Assembly (NCBI RefSeq): GCF_932274485.2
Contig: NC_065886.2
Coordinates: forward strand, 32,103,501-32,167,500
Direction of reading: 5' to 3'
Length of the DNA stretch: 64,000 bases
From: Patella vulgata
Lineage: Eukaryota > Mollusca > Gastropoda > Patellidae
Position 1 is the stretch's first letter. Each line of letters begins with the position of its first letter. This document shows positions 57,801 to 64,000 of this stretch, piece after piece. The translations under genes and the position numbers were made by a program. The notes under the pieces are model-generated. The model was not told where the DNA came from. It saw only the letters and a list, made by a program, of their open reading frames with translations, and ran no database searches.

Positions 57801-60800
57801 GACCTGCAACAGGCATATTTAGTTCTTACACAATGCCACGTGGCGAAGTGGGTAAGACGCTAGCTCGCTAGCCTGGAGGTCGGGTGTTCGATCCCTGCAT
57901 TGGCCGAGAAAGTTCATCCAGATTTTCCGGCGTGGTTCTCCCTTGTCAGTGATGCAGGACGGAGGGGCTGACAAGGAAAGCTGTCTAGTCGTTCGGATGG
58001 GACGAAAAACCGAGGTTCCGTGTACACATTGGCGTGCACGTAAAAGATCCCTTGGCAGTTGGAATTCGATATAAGAGTAGGCCGTAGTGCCGCTGTCCGG
58101 GCAAAATGTCCCTCATAGCACACTGTATGGCGTATGCCCGTCTTCATTAGCCCAGGTTAGGAGCAGAACAGTAGGACGTTAAACTCCATTTCATTTCATT
58201 TCATTTCTTACACAATGCATCTATGAGAAACTACAACCATTAATATCATAATTAATAATGTCGAGATATTAGTAGTCGTTAATTGCTTAGTTTTGCGTTG
58301 ATCTGATTAGATTTTTTGTTTCGAAATGAAAGGCGGTTTAAAGCCACAGACGCTCCAGTACTGCAATAATCCCCTAAAATACAAATAACGTTGTCGATAA
58401 CCGGAGCCCTCCCAAGCCTATGTGGCGCCCCAGGCCAAAAGTTTCAGTGACGCTCCCACCCCCTGCATACTGTAACTGCTTTGTTCAGTGTTTGTGCTCA
58501 GTAGACTTTTTTATGATTAAAGAATTTTTAAAATACATTCTTTTAAACTTTTAAGGCTTATCTAAATAACTATTTATTAAATCAACTTATATGTAAACTT
58601 TTTTTTATGTTTATTTCCCCTTCTACCCTCCATTTGAACGAAAAGCCCTATAATATATCTTGGAAAAATCATAATTCTACCCTCTCAATTTGCTGAAATA
58701 TGGACTGGTCCACATAGGTTTTAGCGGAAGCGAAGGCCGGTGATTTGCTATCTCAGCCTCCAAGGAGGCTAATCCATAAAATAATATTCAAAGAGGATTT
58801 CAGGTATGCATTTAGATAATTTACCCCCCCCCCCCACAAAGAGGTGTCGCCCCCGGGCATATGCACCCCTCAGCCCCCACCCCATGTGAGGGCCCTGTCG
58901 ATAACACCTTTATAACTAATGTACCTTCGTGTGCTGTTATAATGAATACACGAATCCACAGTCATCGTTATTCTTAGATCCGTTATCAAACATCTTACAA
59001 TGTATGTGCCTGTTTTTATATACCATACAGTTTAACCCCAAAATGCCTTAATCGAGTAGCCGAGAAAGTTCATTGGGGTTTTCCAACATGGTTCTCACTT
59101 GTCAGTGATGTAGGACAAGGGGAGGGGCTGGCAAGGGACAACGTATAGTCGTTCGGATAGGAAGAAAAACCGATGCCCCGTGTACACATTGGCATTCAAA
59201 TAAAAGAACGATTGACAGTTGGAATTCGAAATAAGAGTAGGTCCTAGTACCGCTGTCCTTTCATAGCACGCTTCATGACGTATACCCGTCTTCATTAACC
59301 CAGTAGGAGCAGAACTGTAGAACGTTAAACCGGATTTTATTTCTTAATCGAATAATAAATCACCAGTAAAGGTCAGTTTGCGGTGTCACGTGTCATAAAC
59401 GTTGAGGGTAATATGAATTCTTAAACAATCCATGCTCTAATTACTGGTATACAAAATTACAAAATAGACTTATTATCTAAAGTCCATTATGGAACTGTGA
59501 TCAATACTGCATTATTAGAGTTATATAAACCTCATGTACTCAATAAACGATTCTAATGACATACCAATTTGATTTTCTCAACTTCTGGAACACCTGTAAA
59601 AATTATCCTTCTTATTTCAGAAAAAAAACTTACTTAACAGCCAACATTACCTGGTTGCGTTGTTTAAAAGCGTTTCATTCCAAATATTTAAGTTTTGAAA
59701 TTTTAAACAAAACATCTTTCACATGATTCAAATGATTATTCATCAAACAGAACCCCGAAGAACAAAAAATCATATTGGTGTGGCCTTAAACCTATTTACC
59801 GATATTCGGCGGATGTTAGAAAGACGCATCCATTATGCTTTTTATGGTTGTATCCAGTTTCAGATTGTATTATGTCTTTTCCATAAGGGATAGAGGGAGA
59901 AACGGGGTTTAACGTCCACTCGACACAAATTAGTTCATATGGTTCGATTGTTTTTCAATTATTCGCTTACACGTAGGGGTCCTTAGCAGTGGGGGGAAAC
60001 CGAGGGACAGGCGACCCTACTCCTTGTCATGTACAAGCGGGCGATTGAAACCACGCCACTTTGATTCAATGCCAGACCTTTTTTATGCACCAATCGGGAA
60101 CATAAAAATAGGTATACTCCACGTAGTGTGCTATGAGGGATGGTGTAATGTGTTCCAGATGTAGATTTTTATGAGATGTGATAGATAGGGCATGGTGTGT
60201 TTGGGATTGTTATGAATGAGTTTGGAATAGATAGGGCATGGTGTGTTGTGGATGATTAAGAATGGGATAGATAGGGCATAGGGTATTATGAGTTTGGGAT
60301 AAACAGGGCATGGTGTGTTCTTGATTGTTATGAGTTTGGGATAGATAGGGCATGGCTTGTTTTGGGTTTGGGATAGATAGGGCATGGTGTGTTCGCTTTG
60401 TTACGAGTTTGCAATATGACATGGTGTGTTCTGGGTGTGGGTCGTTATGGGTTTGCGGTATGTGTGAGTTAGTTGTATTTTACGTCCGCTTCAACCGAGT
60501 TGCTATCGCAGACAATTTTGAGGTATGTAGTGTATTGGTAGTTATAGGTGGGTTCCGAATTGCTAGGATTAGACTGTTTTGGGTGCGGGCTGTTATGGAC
60601 TGGGATAGGGCAGACTTGGGTTGTTGTGTTGGAATGCGATGCGCTTGAGTTGCTATTGGTGTTGGATGGGGTGGGTAGGACATGGGTTGTTATGGATGTG
60701 GCTTGGCATGGGTAGGTCAGGAGAGGGGATGCTAACGGTGTCGATGTTATGGACTTGTCATGAGAAGGAGAATGGGTTGTTATGTGAGTTGCTATGGGAA

Positions 60801-62551
60801 ATATTTCTTTATAGCTTATGAGACTTATTCTCCCAAAGCAAAAGATTAATAAATTGATGCAGAATTAAAATGTACACTGTACACTGATCAAAGAAAACGA
60901 AGCTACAGTGTAGCGCAGTGGACGCTAGTCCCCCAGATCCGTTCCCTTGATCTGATGTGCGTTTGTTGTTTGTGATGTCTGTGTATATTGTGTCCTGTTT
61001 GTTGATTTATCACGCTTAATTGCTTGTGTGTGGCGCGGTCCCTCTGTGCTTACTGTAGTAACATATCGTACTCACCTATCGGTTTTACTCTTTTCATCAG
61101 CCAGTTCCCGATGAGTCTGTTGCAGCTTGTCTGTAAGGATCTCCAGTTTCTGAGTCAGCTTGTATTCGGCTTCAAAATGTTCGGACAACAATACCAGATC
61201 TCTGGTGGCATCATGAAGAGGTATGTCACTAAGATACAACCCACGCCGGTTCAGGTCGTCGAGGTTCATGACACTTGGTGAACACAGGAACAACATACAG
61301 TTAGACTCCTCCACGTGTATCATCTGGCCCTTGATTCGCATCCTCGAGTCCCCATCCATGGTTTCTACATCTGATACACTCGCCTTCGATCTCAGTACGT
61401 AAACCGTGTTGATGTGCTGAATAATGTTCTCAAATGTGAAGTCCATGTGAGGTCGAATCATGTCAAATAAATCTGTAACCCTTTTGTTATCGATGGCGTT
61501 GGGTATAACACGGGTGAAGGAATTGCCACCCTGCCTGATGATCAGATTCTCGTCAAACATGATGTGAAACGGAAAGGCCCTACAGAACGTTGCTGGACTA
61601 ATGTGAGGCTCATACGACAAGACGTTATCGTAGGAGTCAACGTTTGTATCTGTGACGGAGTCTTCTGTGGATTTCTCCTTGATGATAAATTGAACATGAC
61701 CACATTGCTCCTTGGACTGGATGAGCTCTAGTTCGACATCTGAACTATGAAGTCTCTTGGCCACGGTTTTCACTATACCAATCACTATTCTCTCTAAGCC
61801 GGGTCGTTCCGAATAGTAATGCAAGATAGTTGCCTTATCCCCTTCTCGTTCAGAACATCGGAAGGAAGGTGCCTGCATGCCAGGATAAATGGTGGCGAGA
61901 TGATCGTGCAGGGCATCCAGATTCTGTAAAAAGTCTTTGGTAGTTCCACCCAACACCTGCAGGATTTTATCATAACCCGACTCCTCACAAAACTGGAAGA
62001 ACATCACACCAAACGATTCCAAGATATCACCGGCATCAATTTCTAAAAGACAAAAAAGAATTAATTTGACCAGCTGTTATGAAGAAGCCTAACATCTAGA
62101 AACAAAAGCAAAACTGAATCTTTAACACATATATTTTGGTGAAAGTGTAATTCTGCAGCAAGAAATGGGTCGAACAACAATTGAGCACATTAAAAAACAC
62201 AACACAATGTATATGGAAAACAATCACTGGTTTATATACATATGGCACGGCGTTTCGACAAGTATTCTACTATCGTTTTCAAGTACAAACGACAAGAGAA
62301 TACTTGTCAAAACGTCGTGCTATATGTATATAAACCAGTGATTGTTTCCCATATAAATTGTGTTATATTTTTTTGAGAATATATAATTTTATCTTGAAAA
62401 CAAAAGAACTAGAAACAAGAATTCAGAAGTTCAGATTCTATAATTCTTACCAAGGACTTTCGAAGCGGCTCCAACCAATCCATATGAAAGGGAATCGTCA
62501 TAGATGGATCTTACCAAGAAACTGCCATCCATTTCCAGAGCAGCTTCTTTT
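43592..62551 (-). CDS. GUCY1B1: soluble guanylate cyclase beta-1 subunit, 3' six coding exons (5' end missing)
   Basis: This is the beta subunit of the nitric oxide receptor, a cytosolic heterodimer that converts GTP to cGMP. Six exons are seen, at 62551-62451, 62042-61076, 51149-50912, 46878-46735, 44605-44451 and 43769-43592. Every intron is GT-AG and every phase is consistent. They encode about 594 residues; vertebrate beta-1 has about 619, and roughly the first 25 are missing here. The heme ligand histidine (human H105) lies in [15 protein letters not shown], and the YxSxR heme motif is YYSER. A PAS-like region, a coiled coil ([16 protein letters not shown]) and a class III cyclase domain follow. 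The beta-type nucleotide residues are kept in VETVGDKYM and [12 protein letters not shown]. The similarity to human beta-1 is recalled family knowledge, not a search. The acidic, serine-rich C-terminal tail differs from vertebrates. No promoter is visible because exon 1 was not found. Confidence 0.96.
43885..44050 (-). repeat. SINE-B fragment in the last GUCY1B1 intron
   Basis: GCAGGCGATGCTACTCCTTG and GTTAGACCACTTGACCACCC are antisense SINE-B body and head. Confidence 0.7.
44451..44605 (-). CDS. GUCY1B1: GUCY1B1 exon: guanine-specificity Cys and ribose Asn segment
   Basis: The 155-nt exon reads [19 protein letters not shown], then [20 protein letters not shown] and [12 protein letters not shown]. 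It carries the cysteine and asparagine equivalent to human C541 and N548. The donor is GTAAGTTGTT. The acceptor sequence TTTTATAG plus the first nine or so exon bases is repeated several times upstream in a tandem array at 44596-44800. Confidence 0.95.
44596..44800. repeat. tandem array that duplicates a splice acceptor
   Basis: Units of about 32 or 63 bp share TATTGTAATCTATAAAACCA. The first unit overlaps the start of the exon at 44605. On the minus strand each good unit reads TTTTATAG then ATTACAATA, that is, the acceptor plus the first exon bases. Acceptor-like copies lie at about 44638, 44725 and 44788. Confidence 0.88.
44801..45019. other. intron sequence, AT-rich
   Basis: Nothing recognised. 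Confidence 0.4.
45020..45145 (-). repeat. SINE-B fragment in intron
   Basis: GGGCAGGCGACCCTACTTCT and GATCGAAACCATGTCACT mark antisense SINE-B body. Confidence 0.65.
45152..46696 (+). mobile_element. Tc1-type DNA transposon, apparently intact
   Basis: The inverted ends share about 36 bp without mismatch (TACTATTCAAAAAAAGTAGG, then GGATATTTGATTTT). The insertion is at a TA. A complete 342-codon transposase frame lies between them. The inner ends also share an AAAGTCAC-type motif, possibly a transposase-binding repeat. The element lies in a GUCY1B1 intron, opposite in direction to the gene. Confidence 0.93.
45449..46477 (+). CDS. Tc1-family transposase (DD34E)
   Basis: This unbroken 342-residue enzyme cuts and inserts the element by recognising its terminal repeats in the nucleus. 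An N-terminal paired-type helix-turn-helix region is seen (about 1-110): [20 protein letters not shown], then the GRPR hook RSGRPR at 54-59, and a second HTH near 75-110. The catalytic triad is D151 in MFSDESRF, D241 in FQDDNARCH and E276 in DLSPIEHVW, with 34 residues between the last two. VMVWGGI (190-196) is a conserved core motif. The start ATG opens [10 protein letters not shown], usual for this family. The frame overlaps no host exon. Length and motifs suggest an active or recently active copy. Confidence 0.96.
   Translation: MRRLTQNERLRALGMLQIGTTQAVVARTMNVSQSVISRLWSRYRDTQSVQDRPRSGRPRATTQAQDRFIRTLALRNRVITANQISARLQTDTGVRVSGQTIRNRLHRGHLRARRPRVIPCLRDHHIQARRRWCRDRQHWDNRRWSNVMFSDESRFTVDFLDRRRRVWRRRNERFQDVNVIRHDRFGGGSVMVWGGITVAGRTALHVVAGRVTGQYYRDNILAVHVVPFARRHGRRFIFQDDNARCHRARIVTGYLQQQNITTLPWPALSPDLSPIEHVWDMLGQRLRQRQQRPANVQELAAALQQEWDNLDQNDLRRLIRSGMSMSRRINACLANRGGFTRY
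46735..46878 (-). CDS. GUCY1B1: GUCY1B1 exon: VETVGDKYM segment
   Basis: The 144-nt exon encodes exactly 48 codons from an ATTTTAG acceptor to a GTATGTAC donor. It reads [18 protein letters not shown] and [12 protein letters not shown], ending GKQIV. The glutamate of VETVGDKYM corresponds to the guanine-binding glutamate of beta-1 (human E473). A Tc1-type transposon ends about 37 nt downstream of its donor. Confidence 0.95.
46879..47689. other. intron sequence, AT-rich
   Basis: Nothing is recognised apart from a C tract at 47070-47080. Confidence 0.45.
47690..48020. repeat. tandem repeat of about 50-60 bp in intron
   Basis: Six or so units share GGGTAACAAAG, TTAATATAATACTTGA and TAGACTAGTTAGG. 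Confidence 0.82.
48021..49329. other. intron sequence
   Basis: A repeat J trace lies at 48665-48715 (CTGTGATATTGCTATAGCGG, AAGCGGATGTTAAGC). GTTGGCTTTTATACAT-like units recur near 49200. Nothing else is recognised. Confidence 0.45.
49330..49636 (-). repeat. SINE-A, nearly full length, in intron
   Basis: It runs from near the tail (AATACAGTGTGCTATGCGGG) to the head (AACGTCTTATTCAGTGGGTC). Confidence 0.87.
49637..50179. other. intron sequence
   Basis: Nothing recognised. Confidence 0.4.
50180..50305 (-). repeat. SINE-A middle fragment in intron
   Basis: ATATCGAATTCCAACTGCCA and CCGTGCACGCCAAATTGTAC match. Confidence 0.85.
50306..50911. other. intron sequence
   Basis: A short SINE-A head trace lies near 50775-50805 (CTCACTGAGCCACCTTG). 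Confidence 0.4.
50912..51149 (-). CDS. GUCY1B1: GUCY1B1 exon: start of the cyclase catalytic domain
   Basis: The 238-nt exon has a TTTTAG acceptor and a GTAAGTCAG donor. It completes the split arginine codon and reads [15 protein letters not shown], then [20 protein letters not shown] and [19 protein letters not shown], ending on a whole AAG codon. FSG in place of a metal-binding aspartate is typical of beta subunits, whose alpha partner supplies the metal site. The flanking intron carries an 18-bp minisatellite that stops about 120 nt before the acceptor. Confidence 0.96.
51267..51632. repeat. 18-bp minisatellite in GUCY1B1 intron
   Basis: About 20 units of GTAGACAATGTAATTTTT with variants occur. 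The array ends about 118 nt from the acceptor at 51150. Frames across it on both strands are artefacts of the period. Confidence 0.93.
51695..51760 (+). repeat. SINE-A tail fragment
   Basis: GGCAGGACGTTAAACCCCAT is the SINE-A 3' end. Confidence 0.8.
51836..51905 (-). repeat. SINE-B 3' end with GA tract
   Basis: A GA microsatellite is followed by TGTTTAACGTCCACTC. Confidence 0.7.
51906..52465. other. intron sequence
   Basis: Nothing recognised. Confidence 0.4.
52466..52640 (-). repeat. SINE-A tail half, diverged
   Basis: AATGAAGACGAACATGCGCC and TTTTTCGTCCCATCCGAATG identify it. Confidence 0.75.
52700..52960 (+). repeat. SINE-A, diverged
   Basis: The head trace (AGAGGCTCACTCAGTGCACA), CGGTGTTGGCCGACAGAGTT and TACACGTTGGCGTGCACGTA are present. 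It faces the previous copy. Confidence 0.7.
52961..53644. other. intron sequence
   Basis: CAGCTGTGAAATTCG occurs twice near 52975-53015. Nothing else is recognised. Confidence 0.4.
53645..54105. repeat. CGAAT-rich repeat, possible MITE
   Basis: TTACGAAT, GATTCG and related words recur over 460 bp. Its borders (TGTCCCAAAGTCAGAATC and the complement of TGCCCCGCTTTCACGTGG) are only loosely inverted. The 123-codon frame inside is compositionally odd and has no motif. Confidence 0.4.
54106..54987. other. intron sequence
   Basis: GTATATTC(A/G)CCAGACGAT occurs twice near 54772 and 54805. No gene. Confidence 0.45.
54988..55318 (-). repeat. SINE-A, full length, diverged
   Basis: It runs from the tail GAAATGAAATGAATTGGGGT to the head GCGCTTTATTCACCGAG. 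A G homopolymer lies at 55198-55211. Confidence 0.82.
55583..55875. repeat. dispersed repeat G, copy 2
   Basis: It matches 6128-6435 in the same orientation. It lacks the long A tract of the first copy. Confidence 0.65.
55900..56075 (-). repeat. SINE-A, heavily decayed
   Basis: GGGTATAAGCCATCAATTGTG and CGAACCTCGATGTTTCGTTC keep the order of the antisense middle. Confidence 0.5.
56210..56335. repeat. three tandem units of about 57 bp
   Basis: GGTAATTGAGGACAAGGTCG and TTATTGGGGTGTTT-like sequence recur three times. Confidence 0.85.
56336..56689. other. intron sequence
   Basis: Nothing recognised. Confidence 0.4.
56690..56918. repeat. tandem repeat of about 55 bp
   Basis: About four units share ATCCTAGAAATGACCAAGGT and ATTGTGTTAACGAGAC. 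Confidence 0.88.
56930..57267 (-). repeat. SINE-A, nearly full length
   Basis: The ATGAA-repeat tail, middle and B box (GGGATTGAACCCGCGACCTC) are present; it ends before the A box. Confidence 0.92.
57268..57569. other. intron sequence, unassigned
   Basis: A 98-codon plus frame (57289-57585) has no recognised motif and lies antisense to the gene. Confidence 0.4.
57570..58222. mobile_element. family C MITE interrupted by a SINE-A
   Basis: The interior (GATAATGAAAAATGAATATA, CTAAGTCTCGATTATCCATT) and right end (TTACACAATGCATC) match family C. The SINE-A at 57837-58204 splits it just before its right tip. Confidence 0.75.
57837..58204 (+). repeat. SINE-A, young subfamily, with 14-bp target duplication
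   Basis: It is flanked by TTCTTACACAATGC at 57823-57836 and 58205-58218. It has the head variant CACGTGGCGAAGTGGGTAAG, B box GTTCGATCCC, and tail GGACGTTAAACTCC plus ATTTC repeats. It is almost identical to 21004-21372. Confidence 0.96.
58402..58897. mobile_element. non-autonomous hAT-like transposon
   Basis: It begins CGGAGCCCTC and ends GAGGGCCCTG, and is flanked by a perfect 8-bp TCGATAAC duplication (58394-58401 and 58898-58905). The interior is AT-rich without a frame; C-rich tracts lie near the right end. The family call rests on the 8-bp duplication and short inverted tips. Confidence 0.72.
59055..59345 (+). repeat. SINE-A, head lost
   Basis: It starts at AGCCGAGAAAGTTCATTGGG and runs to GAACGTTAAACC with small deletions. 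Confidence 0.88.
59560..59785. repeat. dispersed repeat H, copy 2
   Basis: It matches 32430-32680 in the same orientation, with AAACAAAACATCTTTCACAT and CCAAATATTTAAGTTTTGAA. Confidence 0.65.
59888..60098 (-). repeat. SINE-B, head decayed
   Basis: GGGGTTTAACGTCCACTCGA, GTAGGGGTCCTTAGCAGTGG and GCGACCCTACTCCTTGTCAT are clear. Confidence 0.85.
60130..60440. repeat. minisatellite of 25-45 bp units in intron
   Basis: GGGATAGATAGGGCATGGTG and its variants recur about seven times, separated by TTATGAGTTT-type spacers. Confidence 0.9.
60470..60522 (-). repeat. repeat J fragment
   Basis: ATTTTACGTCCGCTTCAACC and GCTATCGCAGACAATTTTG match the 25952-26040 copy. Confidence 0.6.
60523..61075. other. 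GT-rich intron sequence
   Basis: GGTTGTTATGG and TGGGTTG words continue from the minisatellite to about 60790. The rest is not recognised. Confidence 0.45.
61076..62042 (-). CDS. GUCY1B1: GUCY1B1 large exon: H-NOX, PAS-like domain and coiled coil
   Basis: This 967-nt exon lies between a TTTTAG acceptor and a GTGAGTACG donor. It encodes the rest of H-NOX, including the proximal heme histidine in DALHDHL and the YYSER motif. The H-NOXA/PAS-like region follows ([55 protein letters not shown]). The dimerising coiled coil ends in DEKSKTD. The arginine codon is split across the next junction. The loop before RIKGQM is about nine residues shorter than in human beta-1. The single very long exon contrasts with the small cyclase exons. 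Confidence 0.96.
62200..62366. repeat. long inverted repeat (about 70-bp arms) in intron
   Basis: The left arm 62200-62268 and right arm 62296-62366 are complementary with few mismatches (AACAATCACTGGTTTATATA on both). The loop is about 27 nt. Each arm ends in ACTTGTC/GACAAG material that itself can pair. It could be a foldback MITE. Confidence 0.88.
62451..62551 (-). CDS. GUCY1B1: GUCY1B1 exon, H-NOX domain N-terminal part
   Basis: The 101-nt exon follows an acceptor reading CTTTCAG and ends before GTAAGAATTA. It starts with the last base of a codon and ends with the first base of the next. The reading [20 protein letters not shown] matches human beta-1 from about residue 27. It encodes part of the H-NOX fold before the heme-ligand helix. 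The upstream exon carrying the start codon was looked for between 62560 and 64000 and not seen. Confidence 0.93.
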
Positions 62552-62566
62552 CTGAAAGTTAACAAA

Positions 62567-62839
62567 ATACAAATTATTAATGTCTAACTTTAACTATTCC
62601 TTGGGGTCGAGCCAGTGCTTTAATCATCAAGTCCCCGTGGATCCCGTTTCCAAATATACGACGCCCCGACCACATTTTTAACTGTAAACCTAACCAGATG
62701 GCTCATATTAGAAATGAAATGGCCTGTAACTCATATGCTGATTACACTATTTTGCCTTATTCAACTATTTTGCCGATACCGTTTTTTTAGGACTTCGAAT
62801 TTTGTCTAATGGTTTGGATTGTTCGTACTTGGTTTTATT
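62567..62839. other. sequence upstream of the first visible exon
   Basis: No upstream exon of GUCY1B1 is seen. Confidence 0.4.
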
Positions 62840-63000
62840 TTATTCCTACTGTTCTACCCGGCTGGGCTAATGAAGACGGACATACGCCATACAGTATGCT
62901 ATTGGAAATCTGTTGCCCGGACAGCGGCGCTACGGCTTACTCTTATATCGAATTCGATCTGCCAAGGGTTCTTTTACGTGCACGCGAATATATACACTAA
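62840..63000 (-). repeat. SINE-A tail half
   Basis: GGGCTAATGAAGACGGACAT, CCGGACAGCGGCGCTACGG and TTCTTTTACGTGCACGCGAA are close to the consensus. Confidence 0.9.
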
Positions 63001-63102
63001 AGCTAATAATAACACCAGCTAGTGTCCTTTTATCCCCTGTAGCTGAAACGTCCATAATATACCGCTTGTCCCGAGTCGTACTCCACACTTTGTTTAGTTA
63101 AG

Positions 63103-63290
63103 AGAGGGTTGGAAGGCCGAATGGTTAGCACGTTGCACCACAAGGAGCAGGGTCGCCTGTTCAACCTCGTGAGTTTTCTCCGGGTCCTCAGGTTTCCTCC
63201 CACTCCCAAGCGAATTATTGAAATAAAATTAAACCATACGTTAGTCCCGAAATCACATAATTTGTGTCGAATGGACGTTTAGTTTGACTT
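63103..63290 (+). repeat. SINE-B with internal deletion
   Basis: The head GGTTGGAAGGCCGAATGGTT is followed after a gap by GGGTCGCCTGTTCAACCTCG and the body to GTCGAATGGACGTTTAG. Confidence 0.88.
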
Positions 63291-63524
63291 ATATGCTTTT
63301 ATTAATATACGACTATCGATGTAATAAGATGTATAAAATAGCCGAGGTAAATAATATGTCAATTATCCCTGGATTAAATGTTTTAACCCGATACTGCTGT
63401 AGTAAGTGTATAAAATATGAAATATATACAAATCGTATGAAGTACTGAAGATAGTAGTAATAGTAATTAACACAATATGATATTTTGTTTTATTTCTGTG
63501 GTTCCTTGGCAATAAGCGCCCCGG
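63291..63524. other. AT-rich sequence
   Basis: No recognised feature. Confidence 0.4.
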
Positions 63525-63575
63525 TCAACGACCTTCTCCTCTTGGAATTCCAACTGCTGTGGGATCTTTTAAATG
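63525..63575 (-). repeat. SINE-A middle fragment
   Basis: TTGGAATTCCAACTGCTGTG and GGATCTTTTAAATGTA match. Confidence 0.7.
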
Positions 63576-63578
63576 TAG

Positions 63579-64000
63579 TCAGTGGCATAGCTAGGGTTTG
63601 TGCTGCCCGAGAAGATTCTAACGGTTGGCGTTGCCAGTGGCGGATTGCCCATGGCGTATATGACCTACCAGCGTCAGGGCCCCCATAGGCGTACGGATTC
63701 GATGAATATTAGTGGGGCAGAACCTGCAATGCCTGAAAAGATTTCGGGTTACTCGAGACTTTTTAAAAATTTAACCGCCGCATATGCGTTTTTCTGCTAT
63801 TCTAGCCCACGAGTTAAGCAACTTCAAAGTTTCCAATCGTTTTGTAACCGAAATGTTCTTAAAAAGTAAGAATACATAATTCGTCATTTCCAAACGGTTG
63901 TTCAACCACCGCAGTCTCTCATTGCATGGATGAACGTCAATTCGGTAATATGGAACCATGCTTTCCATTACGCTGGAGACTGAACAATTTAGCATCGTGG
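63579..64000. other. possible hAT-like end fragments
   Basis: CAGTGGCATAGCTAGGG (63579) and CAGTGGCGGATTGCCC (about 63636) resemble hAT-type left tips. No matching right end lies inside the window. Frames beyond 63600 show no motif. Confidence 0.3.

Noticed and set aside
57837-57910. tRNA gene suggested by A and B boxes
   Set aside because: The boxes belong to the SINE-A head. No complete cloverleaf with acceptor stem is formed, and the sequence continues into the SINE body.
62567-64000. First coding exon of GUCY1B1
   Set aside because: A minus-strand MYGF-type start with a matching donor was looked for and not found. The exon probably lies beyond the window.

Overview
This is a stretch of invertebrate nuclear DNA. 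It is AT-rich, has spliced genes and is crowded with short interspersed repeats. A marine mollusc is the best guess. That guess is inference, from the style of the tRNA-derived SINEs, the Penelope-like element and the invertebrate beta-type soluble guanylate cyclase; no species is identified.

Only one host gene can be supported. The 3' six coding exons of a soluble guanylate cyclase beta-1 subunit gene (GUCY1B1 type) run on the minus strand from 62551 down to the stop codon at 43592. All splice phases agree, and the exons together encode about 594 residues: most of the heme-binding H-NOX domain, the PAS-like domain, the coiled coil and the whole class III cyclase domain. The first roughly 25 codons are not found and probably lie beyond base 64000. 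The protein would pair with an alpha subunit to make the nitric oxide receptor that turns GTP into cGMP. Its introns (408, 9926, 4033, 2129 and 681 nt) hold tandem repeats, SINEs, two DNA-transposon relics, a long inverted repeat and a well preserved Tc1-type transposon (45152-46696) that ends only about 37 nt from a splice donor. A short tandem array has copied one splice acceptor upstream of itself.

Bases 1 to about 43000 show no recognisable host gene. They are a mosaic of mobile elements. The most complete is a Penelope-like retroelement (11793-14956) with a long reverse transcriptase plus GIY-YIG endonuclease frame and identical 107-bp terminal repeats; a 3' fragment of the same family lies at 5366-5905. 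Two abundant tRNA-derived SINE families occur throughout. SINE-A is about 370 bp, with tRNA-like head and ATTTC tail. SINE-B is about 315 bp, has a Leu/Ser-tRNA-like head and ends in a CT tract. A third short family is called J here. All three share a GGACGTTAAAC-like 3' end.

Non-autonomous DNA transposons include two hAT-like elements with 8-bp target duplications (3494-4442, 58402-58897), a Harbinger-like element with TTA duplication (38780-39949), a TTAA-flanked MITE family, and a nested set at 15631-17435 in which three other insertions sit inside one host element. Minisatellites and simple duplications fill much of the rest. A few promoter-like patches (6765-6960, 36205-36260) have no visible gene attached.
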